In this document: piece by piece, positions 15,121 to 22,883 of the stretch
Layout: every line of letters begins with the position of its first letter
Position numbering within the stretch: position 1 is the stretch's first letter
NCBI RefSeq assembly: GCF_002148965.1
Contig: NZ_NGFN01000020.1
Span: forward strand, 1 to 36,227
Length of the DNA: 36,227 nt
Source: Streptomyces swartbergensis
Lineage (GTDB): Bacteria; Actinomycetota; Actinomycetes; Streptomycetales; Streptomycetaceae
Reading direction: 5' to 3'
The notes under the pieces: model-generated
Told to the model about the DNA's origin: nothing
Seen by the model: only the letters and a program-made list of their open reading frames with translations
The model's database searches: none
Translations under genes and position numbers: made by a program

Positions 15121-15483
15121 ATGTCCCTCAGCGGCGAGCAGCTCCAGGACACCGCGCGCGACACGGCCCTCGCGCTGCCCGGGGTCAGCCACGGGCGCCC
15201 GTTCACCGAGCAGTTGGACGTCTACAAGGTGGCGGGCAAGGTCTTCCTGATCGTCACCGACGACCCGGACGAACGCATCGTCACCGTCAAGGCGCAACCC
15301 GAGTACGGGCGCCTGCTGCAAGGCGAACACCCATGGATCACCCGGGGCCGCTACCTCGACAAACGGCACTGGATCTCCGTAGGAGCCGGCCGGGGCGTCA
15401 CCGCGGATCTGGTCGCCGAACTCGTCGACGACTCCTACCACCTGGTCCTGGAGACGGTTCCGCGCAACCGCCGTCCCGGATGA
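15121..15483 (+). CDS. MmcQ/YjbR family protein, paralog 2
   Basis: A 120-residue protein of the same family as its upstream neighbour: GRPFTEQLDVYKVAGKVFLIV, then VTVKAQPEYGRLLQGEHPWITRGRYLDKRHWISV and DDSYHLVLETVP. The two align along their full lengths but are well diverged, so this is an old tandem duplication rather than a recent one. The ATG at 15121 lies 8 bases after the first paralog's stop codon. No family function is established. Confidence 0.85.
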   Translation: MSLSGEQLQDTARDTALALPGVSHGRPFTEQLDVYKVAGKVFLIVTDDPDERIVTVKAQPEYGRLLQGEHPWITRGRYLDKRHWISVGAGRGVTADLVAELVDDSYHLVLETVPRNRRPG

Positions 15484-15540
15484 CCACCGACCGACCACGG
15501 CCCCACAGACGCACCGACAAGGAACGGACAAGGACCACCC

Positions 15541-15966
15541 ATGCACTCCATGTCGACCGAGGAATGGCACGCCTTCGTCACCCGCGGCGCGCCCACCGGA
15601 CGATTCGCCACCGTCGGGGCCGACGGCACCCCGAACATCACCCCCGTCTGGTACGTCTTCGACGGCGAGGACTTCCTGTTCACCACGGGCGACACCACGG
15701 CCAAGGCCCGCAACCTGCGCCGTGATCCCCGCGCCTCCCTCTGCGTCGCCGACGACGCCCCACCCTTCGCGTATGTCGAAGCGCGCGGCGAGGTGACGCT
15801 CAGCGAGGACCTGGGCGAACTCCTCGACGTCGCCACCCGGGCAGGCGCCCGGTACATGGGTGCGGAGCGGGCCGAGGCATTCGGCAGGCGCAATGCCGTC
15901 CCCGGCGAACTCGTCGTCCGCCTGCGCCCCGCCAAGGTCATCGCCTACGGCGGCATCACCGACTGA
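15541..15966 (+). CDS. PPOX-class F420-dependent oxidoreductase
   Basis: A 141-residue split-barrel flavin/F420-binding protein: [56 protein letters not shown] is the cofactor-binding half, and [16 protein letters not shown] closes the barrel. This family in actinobacteria usually uses coenzyme F420 to reduce or oxidise small molecules; some members bind heme products or FMN. The ATG at 15541 was kept; an internal ATG three codons later is possible. It lies 57 bases after the second YjbR gene. Its substrate is unknown. Confidence 0.85.
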   Translation: MHSMSTEEWHAFVTRGAPTGRFATVGADGTPNITPVWYVFDGEDFLFTTGDTTAKARNLRRDPRASLCVADDAPPFAYVEARGEVTLSEDLGELLDVATRAGARYMGAERAEAFGRRNAVPGELVVRLRPAKVIAYGGITD

Positions 15967-16022
15967 TGACGACCCGGCCGCTCACCACGACCGCCTCGCG
16001 CGCCTCGCACAAGGACCCGTCC

Positions 16023-16382
16023 ATGAACCACGAAGCACAGAGGCCGTCCCTGCTCGACGAGGACACCGACGCGCAGCGCCCGCCGGCCGACCGGCTGCGG
16101 CCGCGCGCCTTGGAGGGCGTCGTCGGACAGGAGCACCTGCTCGCGCCCGACGCCCCCATCGGGCGCATGGTGGAGCAGGGGCGGCTGGTGTCGGCGATCC
16201 TGTGGGGGCCGCCCGGAAGCGGGAAGACCACCATGGACCTGGTCGGAGCAGCCTGTGCGATCGGCATCCCCATCACCTACTTCCAGGCCTACGAAGAACT
16301 GGCCGGAAGTCTCATCGCGGCGACGGCAGCGCTGTTCTTCCTGTCCTCGAAGATCAAATTCGAGATCAAATTCGGGAAATGA
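16023..16382 (+). pseudogene. Truncated RarA/MgsA ATPase fused to an unrelated short membrane segment
   Basis: From the ATG at 16023 (AAGGAC upstream) the frame starts as RarA/MgsA, the AAA+ replication-associated ATPase: [44 protein letters not shown], ending exactly at the Walker A motif near residue 70. RarA is normally about 450 residues with Walker B and C-terminal domains; none are present. The next codon is an ATG and the rest (about 49 residues) is unrelated, with two hydrophobic stretches ([15 protein letters not shown] and [15 protein letters not shown]) and a [10 protein letters not shown] end. So either RarA was truncated by a recombination event, or a small membrane protein starting at 16233 is a separate gene. 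A functional RarA is excluded. Confidence 0.7.
16351..16374 (+). repeat. Perfect tandem 12-bp repeat at the 3' end of the chimeric frame
   Basis: AGATCAAATTCG occurs twice in a row (16351-16362, 16363-16374). It encodes the KIKF-EIKF end of the membrane segment. It is A/T-rich compared with its surroundings. Confidence 0.85.
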
Positions 16383-16507
16383 ACGCCGTCCGCGAAGCAC
16401 TTCTCGACCGTCCGGCCGACGAGATCGTCCTGGTGACTGCTTCTGGCAGGTCGGTGAGACGCTGGTCGTCGACCTCTGACCGAGTTTGCGATGCCGGTTT
16501 GTTGTGA
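16379..16507 (+). CDS. Small unrecognised ORF overlapping the chimeric frame (ATGA)
   Basis: A 42-codon frame begins at the ATG that overlaps the preceding stop codon as ATGA, suggesting translational coupling. The first part ([20 protein letters not shown]) has coding-like third positions; the second part does not. In another frame the same DNA ends in [13 protein letters not shown], so a frameshifted remnant is possible. No family is recognised. Confidence 0.25.
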   Translation: MNAVREALLDRPADEIVLVTASGRSVRRWSSTSDRVCDAGLL

Positions 16508-16518
16508 CGCCAGTCGGG

Positions 16519-17169
16519 CTAAGGGCTGGTCGGCGGGGCGACGACCAACTCGGTGTCCGGGTCGTGGTCGATCTGCGGAGGGCCGGCGACGATCATGGTG
16601 GCCCGGGCCCACGGCTGTTCTCGCAACATGAACGGCAGTTCCTCCAGCAGCCAGTTCGCCACGTGCTTCCGCTGCTCGGGGGAGTCACCGTCGCGGACGG
16701 CCAACAAGCGCTCCTGCTCATCGAGGTCACCCTGTATCCACACCGAGGCGTCCAACCACGGGGCAAGTTCTTCGCGGATGATGCCGGTGCCCTCGACCCA
16801 GATGAAGTCGGCACCGGCGGGGATCGTGATCGATCCGGGCCGGTCGTGGGTGATCCAGGCAGCAGGGCGGAAGTCCACCGCCTCACCCCGGTGCAGGGGT
16901 CGCAGGATGTTCTCGACGAGCACGGCGGCCCAGTCGAAGCAGGCATGGTTCCAGGCGATGTCGTCGGTGTGCACGACGGCGGAGTTGGGCACCACCTTGC
17001 GTAGCCGCTCGGCCAGGGTCGTCTTGCCGGCGCCGCCCCGGCCGTCGATCGCGATCACCCGCGGACGTCCGGTGACGTCGGGTGATGCATCGCGCAGCTG
17101 CCGGACGGCGTCGACCACGGTCACCACCCGCCAGCCAACGGCCTCGGTCTCGCCTGGATGCAGACGCAT
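16519..17169 (-). CDS. P-loop NTPase, uridine kinase-like
   Basis: A 216-residue cytosolic protein with Walker A AIDGRGGAGKTTLAERL at about residue 41, HTDDIAW after it (the substrate/acid region of uridine-kinase-like enzymes), PLHRGEAVDFRP, and WVEGTGIIREEL as the Walker B-like strand. Relatives are generic kinases annotated as uridine kinase or (d)CTP-like ATPases without a tested substrate. The ATG at 17169 has TCCGGAGA upstream. It is alone on the minus strand: the gene to the left is on the other strand, and to the right is non-coding DNA. Confidence 0.82.
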   Translation of the reverse strand: MRLHPGETEAVGWRVVTVVDAVRQLRDASPDVTGRPRVIAIDGRGGAGKTTLAERLRKVVPNSAVVHTDDIAWNHACFDWAAVLVENILRPLHRGEAVDFRPAAWITHDRPGSITIPAGADFIWVEGTGIIREELAPWLDASVWIQGDLDEQERLLAVRDGDSPEQRKHVANWLLEELPFMLREQPWARATMIVAGPPQIDHDPDTELVVAPPTSP

Positions 17170-17395
17170 CGACAACCTGTCTCCGGAGGTGAGGACACGC
17201 GCCCGGCCTGCCCGGACGGTCCCCGGTCGCCTGACCTTATCGAGGTCATGGCCGGGAGGCCACGTCGGAGTCGGGCGGCGACACTCTTTCCATTTCGCCG
17301 GCTCCCGTATCAACCGCGGGATGGGTGGCGAGTGCCGTGGTGGCTTGAAGGGCTTGGCGTCAGGTCTGGAGACGACAGGGCAGTGCACATCCCTG

Positions 17396-17482
17396 TCATG
17401 GCGCCAGGACTACGTCTCGGCGCGCTTCTCCTACGCTCTCGCGGACGGCACGAAGTACGAGGTGGACTCGTTCCACGTGTAG
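17396..17482 (+). pseudogene. Orphan C-terminal coding fragment
   Basis: Twenty-eight codons before a TAG stop read SWRQDYVSARFSYALADG then TKYEVDSFHV, with nearly every third position G or C, as in a real gene. The frame upstream decays into mixed codons with no start or family. It looks like the tail of a lost gene. Protein family not recognised. Confidence 0.35.
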
Positions 17483-17921
17483 CCGCGGCTGATGTGTGGC
17501 CGGCGGGCGGCGGTGGAAGAACCTACGGGTTCGGGCGGTGAGTCGGGCCTGGTCGCGAGCCGCAACGCACGGCCCGGTCGGTGACGACGGCGGTCCACCG
17601 ACCGGGGCGTCGTCGTCCCTGCCCGCCCACCAACCACGGCAGCCCGTCCCCATGGCCGTCCGGACCAGGCGGGTGACCAACGGCCCACTGACGGCGCACG
17701 CAGGCGCGGGAAACGCTGACGCTGTGCGGTTCCCGATCGACGGGCGAGAACGGCCGCGACAGGAAACCGCCCGCGCTGCAAGGGCCACCACGACCCCCAC
17801 GTACTGGCCGACGCTCTCTGGAAACCACGCACCGCGCATCCACCACGGCGGCCTGCCGCGACCGGCTTGTTGGTTAGGGTGACGAGGGAAGCTGATCTCG
17901 AAGCCATGGCACGGCGCGGTC
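17483..17921. other. Gap with no recognised gene
   Basis: About 440 bases with several long overlapping frames on both strands but no codon bias, no ribosome site and no recognisable product. The stretch 17170-17395 is likewise featureless, apart from the upstream region of the kinase gene. Confidence 0.45.
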
Positions 17922-18089
17922 ATGGTCGCTGGGGGTTGGTGGGACACGACCCGGGGGGAGTTCGCGTTGGATCGCCTGGCCGGAGCGGAACCGGAAGTCG
18001 GCCCAGCCCAGTTCGTGCCTGACGGGACGCTGCGCACAGCGGACGAGAAGGTGACTCCCGCAGGTCGACCGGACGCGGTGGGCGTGTGA
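17922..18089 (+). CDS. Possible small ORF overlapping the PAP2 start
   Basis: A 55-codon frame from ATG 17922 ends with a TGA that overlaps the PAP2 GTG start as GTGA, suggesting coupling. The predicted product is acidic and hydrophilic (WWDTTRGEFALDRLAG, then VGPAQFVPDGTLRTADEKV), with moderately biased third positions. No good ribosome site precedes it and no family is recognised. It could simply be the leader of the PAP2 gene. Confidence 0.3.
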   Translation: MVAGGWWDTTRGEFALDRLAGAEPEVGPAQFVPDGTLRTADEKVTPAGRPDAVGV

Positions 18090-18772
18090 CCGGCCGGCCG
18101 GCGCCCGCGGTGCTGCCCCCGTCGCTGCGCGCGTGGCTCGGGCTGGTCGCGGTCCTCGCCGCGCTGGTGGTCGTCGTGTTCGGGGTCCTGTACGCCGGTC
18201 ACAGCGAGGCCGCCGGGGTGGACACATGGATCACCCAGCCGACGGCGGACACCGTGCGGCCGCCGTGGCGGCGCGTCGCTCTGGCCACGGACTTCCTGGC
18301 AGAGCCCGCCGGAGCTGCGATGCTGGTCGTGGCCACCGTGGCAGGCTGCCTGCTGCTTCGGCGTCCTCGCGCGGCGGTGTTCATCGTTGCCGGCGCGGCC
18401 CTGGCCGTGGGGACGACGACGGTGCTCAAGTCCCTGGTGGGACGCACCATCCACGGCGACGGCAACCTGTCCTATCCGAGCGGGCACACCGCCTTCCTCA
18501 CCGCGCTCGCTCTCATGGTGGCGCTGCTCGCGGCCGGCCGGCTCGGCCTCGGCAGGACGGCCGGCACGTTACTCGTGATCGCCGCGGCGCTGGCGGCCGG
18601 CGCCGCCATGGGCTGGGCGCAGGTCGCCCTGGGCGCGCACTACCCGACCGACGTCCTCGGCGGCTGGTGCACCGCTCTCGCGGTGATACCGGCGACCGCG
18701 TGGCTGGTCGACCATATGGCTGACCGGCTGGTCGACCGGATGGCAGACGCCGGTCGGCGGGAGCGCCGCTGA
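18086..18772 (+). CDS. PAP2 family membrane phosphatase
   Basis: A 228-residue membrane protein with about six hydrophobic segments and all three PAP2 motifs: KSLVGRTIHGDG near residue 113 (second conserved basic block), YPSGHTAF near residue 130 (catalytic His) and GAHYPTDVLGG near residue 177. It should dephosphorylate lipid phosphates such as undecaprenyl diphosphate or phosphatidic acid at the outer membrane face. Codon 162 is TTA (18569-18571), suggesting bldA dependence. It is convergent with the polysaccharide operon; recycling of undecaprenyl diphosphate for that pathway is plausible but unproven. The GTG at 18086 was chosen because the hydrophobic N-terminus follows at once. Confidence 0.85.
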   Translation: MTGRPAPAVLPPSLRAWLGLVAVLAALVVVVFGVLYAGHSEAAGVDTWITQPTADTVRPPWRRVALATDFLAEPAGAAMLVVATVAGCLLLRRPRAAVFIVAGAALAVGTTTVLKSLVGRTIHGDGNLSYPSGHTAFLTALALMVALLAAGRLGLGRTAGTLLVIAAALAAGAAMGWAQVALGAHYPTDVLGGWCTALAVIPATAWLVDHMADRLVDRMADAGRRERR

Positions 18773-18820
18773 CGTTACGTCACTTAGGCGCGTCACCTCA
18801 CGTCACCTCAGTCACGTCAC
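18770..18820. repeat. Iterated CGTCAC motif between convergent genes
   Basis: CGTCAC occurs four times (18778, 18791, 18801, 18815), and TGACGT-T-ACGTCA forms a 6-bp inverted repeat at 18770-18782 that overlaps the PAP2 stop codon. The whole convergent gap between PAP2 and the aminotransferase gene is made of this repeat. It may act as a bidirectional terminator or be a slippage-type repeat. Confidence 0.6.
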
Positions 18821-20142
18821 GCCAAGCGGCGGAACACGGGCTTCACCGGCCGCCCCGCCAGCCAGGGGGTGGGGTCGGCGGCGTCCAGTGCCTTCCGGTA
18901 CACCGCACATGCCTGGGCCACCGCCTCGACGGTGCGGTCGATGTCGGCGTCGCTGAGCGCGCTGCTCACCACGAACGACGGGGCGAGCACCCCACCAACG
19001 AGGAGTTGGCGCAGGAACAGGGTGCGGTACGGCTGCGACGGCTGCCGGTTCTCGTCGAGGGTGCCGTAGACCAGGTTGCTGGCCCGGCCCCGGACGACGA
19101 TGTGGTCGCCGACGCCCATGCTCGCCGCGGCGTCGCGAACACCGGCGGCCAACCGCTCGCCGAGGGCGTGCAGCCGCGCGGTGACGCCCTCCTCGGTGTA
19201 GGTGGTCTGCACGGCCATCGCGGCTGCCAGTGAGTGCGTTTCCGCACCGTGCGTGGTGGACAGCAGGAACACCCGGTCCCGGGAGTGACGCAGTCCGCCC
19301 CGCTCCATCAGATCGCGGCGCCCGGCCAGCGCGGAGACGGCGAACCCGTTGCCCAGCGCCTTGCCGAACGTGGAGAGGTCGGGGACGACGCCGTACAGGC
19401 CCTGGGCGCCCGCCTCGGACCAGCGGAAGCCGGTGATCATCTCATCGAAGATCAGGACGCAGCCGTGCCGGTCGGCCAGCTCGCGCAGGCCGGCGAGGTA
19501 CCCGGGCGGCGGCTCGGTGTGGGTGGCGGGTTCGAGGATCAGGCAGGCGATCTCGTCCTGGTGGCGGGTGAGCAGCTCCTCGGTGGCGGCCAAGTCGCCG
19601 TAGGGGAACGACACGGTGAGGTCGGTGGTCGCGGCCGGGATGCCGGCGGACATCGGCGTGGTGCCGATGAACCAGTCGTCGACGGAGAAGAACGGATGGT
19701 CGGCGCACAGGGCCACCCGCGGGCGCCCGGTGGCGGCGCGGGCGAGGCGCACCGCGGCGGTGGTGGCGTCGGAGCCGTTCTTCGCGAACTTCACCATCTC
19801 GGCGGTCGGCACCGTGGCCAGGAAGCGTTCCGCGGCCTCTACCTCCACGATGGACGGCCGGACGAAGTTGCTACCGCGGTCGAGTTCCCGCCGCACCGCT
19901 TCGATCACGCGTGGGTGGGCGTGGCCGAGGCTGACCGACCGCAGGCCGGAGCCGTACTCGATGTAGCGGTTGCCGTCGATGTCCCACACGTGGGCACCGT
20001 GGCCGTGGCTGATGACCGGGGCCAGGTTCTCGGGGTACTGGTCGTCGCCCTTGGCGTAGGTGTGCGCGCCCCCGGGGATCATGGCGTGCAGCCGCTCGTT
20101 CGCCGTCCGCGACCGGGGCAGTTGGAACTCTTCGGTGTCCAC
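18817..20142 (-). CDS. Class III (glutamate-1-semialdehyde aminomutase-like) aminotransferase
   Basis: A 441-residue PLP enzyme. Visible blocks: GGAHTYAKGDDQYPENLAPV at the N-terminus, the cofactor region KNGSDATTAAVRLARAATGR, LIFDEMITGFRWSEAGAQG, and the PLP lysine in DLSTFGKALGNGF. The fold is that of hemL-like aminotransferases, and in polysaccharide clusters such proteins aminate keto-sugars or sugar-linked side chains. The start is GTG 20142, seven bases after the RmlC stop, with GAGG before it. It is the last gene of the polysaccharide operon. A true HemL role is unlikely, given the cluster. Confidence 0.87.
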   Translation of the reverse strand: MDTEEFQLPRSRTANERLHAMIPGGAHTYAKGDDQYPENLAPVISHGHGAHVWDIDGNRYIEYGSGLRSVSLGHAHPRVIEAVRRELDRGSNFVRPSIVEVEAAERFLATVPTAEMVKFAKNGSDATTAAVRLARAATGRPRVALCADHPFFSVDDWFIGTTPMSAGIPAATTDLTVSFPYGDLAATEELLTRHQDEIACLILEPATHTEPPPGYLAGLRELADRHGCVLIFDEMITGFRWSEAGAQGLYGVVPDLSTFGKALGNGFAVSALAGRRDLMERGGLRHSRDRVFLLSTTHGAETHSLAAAMAVQTTYTEEGVTARLHALGERLAAGVRDAAASMGVGDHIVVRGRASNLVYGTLDENRQPSQPYRTLFLRQLLVGGVLAPSFVVSSALSDADIDRTVEAVAQACAVYRKALDAADPTPWLAGRPVKPVFRRLA

Positions 20143-20149
20143 GCCGACC

Positions 20150-20701
20150 TCAACTCTCTTTCTGCTGCAGGACCTCGGCGAGGCTCGTCGCCTCCCGGTC
20201 CCGCTGGGACATCGATGTGACCGGCAGCGGCCAGGGAATGGCGAGCTCCGGGTCGTCGAAGGCGATCGTCACGTCCTCGGCCGGATCGTGCGGGCGGTCG
20301 ATCCGGTACGAGGTGTCAGCGGTCTCGGTCAGCGCCTGGAAGCCGTGCGCGCAGCCCGCCGGGATGTACAGGGTCGCCTGCGTCTCGTCGGACAGCTCGA
20401 AGAAGGCCCGGTCGCGGTACGTCGGCGAGTCCGTCCGCAGGTCCACGACGACGTCGAAGATCCTCCCGTGCGAGCACCGCACCAGCTTGGCCTCACCGGC
20501 GCCGGAGCGCAGGTGCAGGCCGCGCAGCACGCCCCGGGCCGAGCGGGACACACTGTCCTGGACGAAGGCGCTCGGGTCGAGGCCCACGGAGCGGACCACG
20601 TCGGCGTCGAAGGTGCGGCAGAAGAAGCCCCGCTCGTCGGCGTACGGCGTCGGCTCGAACAGGTACGCGCCGGCGATCTCCGGGACTTCGGTCGCTTTCA
20701 T
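20150..20701 (-). CDS. dTDP-4-dehydrorhamnose 3,5-epimerase-like (RmlC family)
   Basis: A 183-residue cupin. It keeps ERGFFCRTFD, the catalytic-region RGVLRGLHLR, KLVRCSHGRIFDVVVDLRTDSPTY and LYIPAGCAHGFQALTETADTSYRI, the active-site blocks of NDP-sugar 3,5-epimerases. It should epimerise a 4-keto-6-deoxy sugar nucleotide; because the operon's nucleotidyltransferase is of the CDP type, the substrate may be CDP- rather than dTDP-linked. It overlaps the pyruvyltransferase gene by four bases (ATGA). Confidence 0.87.
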   Translation of the reverse strand: MKATEVPEIAGAYLFEPTPYADERGFFCRTFDADVVRSVGLDPSAFVQDSVSRSARGVLRGLHLRSGAGEAKLVRCSHGRIFDVVVDLRTDSPTYRDRAFFELSDETQATLYIPAGCAHGFQALTETADTSYRIDRPHDPAEDVTIAFDDPELAIPWPLPVTSMSQRDREATSLAEVLQQKES

Positions 20702-21939
20702 GGAGCCTCCTGCCGAGCGTGGGCGTGGGTCTGGGCGTGGTCGGTCCCCGGGAAGAGGGCCGCGGTCAGGGCGGTGAACTGGTCCTCAAGGCGCCGGGCG
20801 GCGGCCAGGTTCCGCTCGGTGAGGGTCCGTCGCAGCTCCGCCGACCGCTGCTCCAACGCCCGGAACTGCTCCAGCAGCCGGTCGGCGTCGACCTCGCGAG
20901 CCGGGTGGCAGTACGCGCCGAGACCCATCCGGTCCATGAGCGCGTCGCTCTTCGCCGCATAGCTGAGTGCGAGCGTCGGTGTGCCGGCCTTCAGCGCGCA
21001 GACCAGGTTGTGGTACCGGGTCGCCACCACGGTGTCGGCAGCCGCCGTCTCCTTCATCAGGTCGGCCAGCGAGGCCGCCTCGGCGGCGGTGACCAGCGGG
21101 GAGTCCACCGCGTCGAGGATCGCGGCGACCACCGGAGCATCGCACGCGTCGCCGGTGAGCAGCCGGACCGGCCTGCCGTCCTTCACCAGCGCGCGGACGA
21201 AGCGGGTCGTCCCGTCGAGGTAGCGCCGGTGGATCTCCTCGGCCCGGGCACGGTCGTCGTCGCCGCCGTGGAAGGCCATGACGCCGACGCAGACCGGGCC
21301 CGGCGGGCTCAGGACGTGTTCTGTGGGCGTGCTCGCCCGCGGCGTCGGCAGGGCGAAGGCGAGGTCCGGATAGACCTCGTCACGCGTGGTGTCCACGCCC
21401 ATCGCCCGCATCGCCTCGCGGGACTGGGTGTCCCGGTACGACCGGTACGTGGCCAGCCGCGCCGACCAGCGCACCAGGGCCCGGGTCGGCCGGTTGCCGA
21501 TCGCGGCGGCGCCGACGCCGACCAGCGCGACGCGGGTGCCGAACAGCCGGCCGGTCGCGCAGAGCAGGAACAGCGAGTACGGGAAGCCCCACGGCCGCAG
21601 CGGCAGCGTGGCCTCCAGGACGCCCATGCCCGGCACGATCACCACGTCGTGCCGGCGCACCCAGGCGGCGGTGCGGACGGCGTCGACGAGTTTGCCCAGG
21701 CCCTTCGCCGCGATCGTGCCCGCACGCGATGCGGTCCGGTACTCCCCGCGGTACCAGTGCAGCCGCGTCGCGGGGATCCCGTACCGGGCCGAGACGACCT
21801 CGGGTCCGCCGCACAGCGCGTCCACGACCGCCTCCGGGTGCTCGGCGCGGAGGTACCCGAGCACGGCCTGGAGCGACCCGTCGTTGCCGAGGTTGCCGGA
21901 GCCGAGGAGGCCGAACACCCCCACCCGCACCGAGGTCAT
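20698..21939 (-). CDS. Polysaccharide pyruvyl transferase family protein
   Basis: A 413-residue protein with the family features VGVFGLLGSGNLGNDGSLQAVL at the N-terminus, HDVVIVPGMGVLEA, then YPDLAFALP and, near residue 310, VVATRYHNLVCALKAGTPTLALSY. Such enzymes transfer pyruvate from phosphoenolpyruvate to a sugar, forming a ketal that gives the polymer an acidic group; CsaB and WcaK are known relatives. Four-base overlaps with both neighbours place it in the operon. The acceptor sugar is unknown. Confidence 0.87.
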   Translation of the reverse strand: MTSVRVGVFGLLGSGNLGNDGSLQAVLGYLRAEHPEAVVDALCGGPEVVSARYGIPATRLHWYRGEYRTASRAGTIAAKGLGKLVDAVRTAAWVRRHDVVIVPGMGVLEATLPLRPWGFPYSLFLLCATGRLFGTRVALVGVGAAAIGNRPTRALVRWSARLATYRSYRDTQSREAMRAMGVDTTRDEVYPDLAFALPTPRASTPTEHVLSPPGPVCVGVMAFHGGDDDRARAEEIHRRYLDGTTRFVRALVKDGRPVRLLTGDACDAPVVAAILDAVDSPLVTAAEAASLADLMKETAAADTVVATRYHNLVCALKAGTPTLALSYAAKSDALMDRMGLGAYCHPAREVDADRLLEQFRALEQRSAELRRTLTERNLAAARRLEDQFTALTAALFPGTDHAQTHAHARQEAP

Positions 21940-22883
21940 GCCCGCCTCCCCTCACGGCCGGCGACGAGGGCGTCGACGGCGGCAGTGTGCCGTCCCGGGT
22001 CGACCGGGGCCCGGTCCTCGACCCGCTCGCCGGCGCCCGGCCGGGCCCGGCTGGTCATCCACGCGGCCAGATGGCGGTAGCACGCGCGCCGTTCGGCCGG
22101 GGACAACGGCGCCCGCCGGATCGCCGAGGCGAAGCCCCAGACGTACTCGGCGAGCAGCCGGGGCGTCGGGTGCAGCGGGCCGGCCCGGCGCGGGTCCAGG
22201 TTGACGCACCGGGACCGCTTGGACGGGTTCGCCCGCTCGGCGCGGGCGGGGTGGTCGCGGCGGAAGTACAGCAGCTCCGGCACCTGGTGGAAGGGCCCGT
22301 GCAGGGCGATCTCGGCGACGAACGTGCGGTCCGCGTGGTGGTAGCTGTCGTGCGGCTTCACCCGGCGCAGCACGTCGGCCCGCATCACCCCGTAGAAGTC
22401 GTCGCCGCCGGGCTCGAACAGCATGCTGCGGAAGCGCTCCGGTGCGTGCGGCGAGGCGGTGGCGAGCGTGTACTCGTACGGGACCTTCACCCGGCCGTCC
22501 TCGTCGATGACCGCCTGATCGGCGTGCGCGAGGATCACGTCGGGCCGCTCGTCCAGCGCCTGAACGCAGCGCCGCAGCAGGTCGCGGGCGTAGAGGTCGT
22601 CGTGCGAGGCCCACTTGAACAGCTCGCCGCGGCACTCGGTGAACACATGGTTGTGGTTCGGCGCGGCGCCGATGTTCCGCGACAGGCGGATGTACCGGAT
22701 GCGTGAGTCCCGGGCCGCGTACTCGCGGCAGATGTCCCGGGTCCCGTCGGTCGAGGCGTTGTCGGAGATGACCAGCTCGAAGTCCTCGTAGGTCTGGCCG
22801 AGCAGGGCGTCGAGCGACTCGGCGAGGTACTGCTCGCCGTTGTACACGGGCAGGCCGATGCTCAGCCTGGGTCGGGCGGTCAT
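21936..22883 (-). CDS. Glycosyltransferase family 2
   Basis: A 315-residue GT-A enzyme: SIGLPVYNGEQYLAESLDAL followed by VISDNASTDGTRDI at the N-terminus, then WASHDDLYARDLL, the DxD-type region binding the metal-nucleotide sugar. No membrane segment, so it is likely a cytosolic or peripheral transferase adding one sugar to the lipid-linked repeat unit. The ATG at 22883 with AGGACCTC upstream was chosen over a much longer frame that runs over the flippase gene. Overlaps both neighbours by four bases. Confidence 0.87.
   Translation of the reverse strand: MTARPRLSIGLPVYNGEQYLAESLDALLGQTYEDFELVISDNASTDGTRDICREYAARDSRIRYIRLSRNIGAAPNHNHVFTECRGELFKWASHDDLYARDLLRRCVQALDERPDVILAHADQAVIDEDGRVKVPYEYTLATASPHAPERFRSMLFEPGGDDFYGVMRADVLRRVKPHDSYHHADRTFVAEIALHGPFHQVPELLYFRRDHPARAERANPSKRSRCVNLDPRRAGPLHPTPRLLAEYVWGFASAIRRAPLSPAERRACYRHLAAWMTSRARPGAGERVEDRAPVDPGRHTAAVDALVAGREGRRA

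Noticed and set aside
17870..17890. Possible tRNA or attachment site near a GGTTAGGGTGACG-type stretch
   Set aside because: No cloverleaf can be drawn, no CCA-end or anticodon arm, and no integrase or duplicated end nearby.
17396..18487. Long minus-strand frame across the empty region and the start of the PAP2 gene
   Set aside because: Overlaps a clear PAP2 gene, product is arginine/proline rich with no motif, and third-position pattern does not fit.
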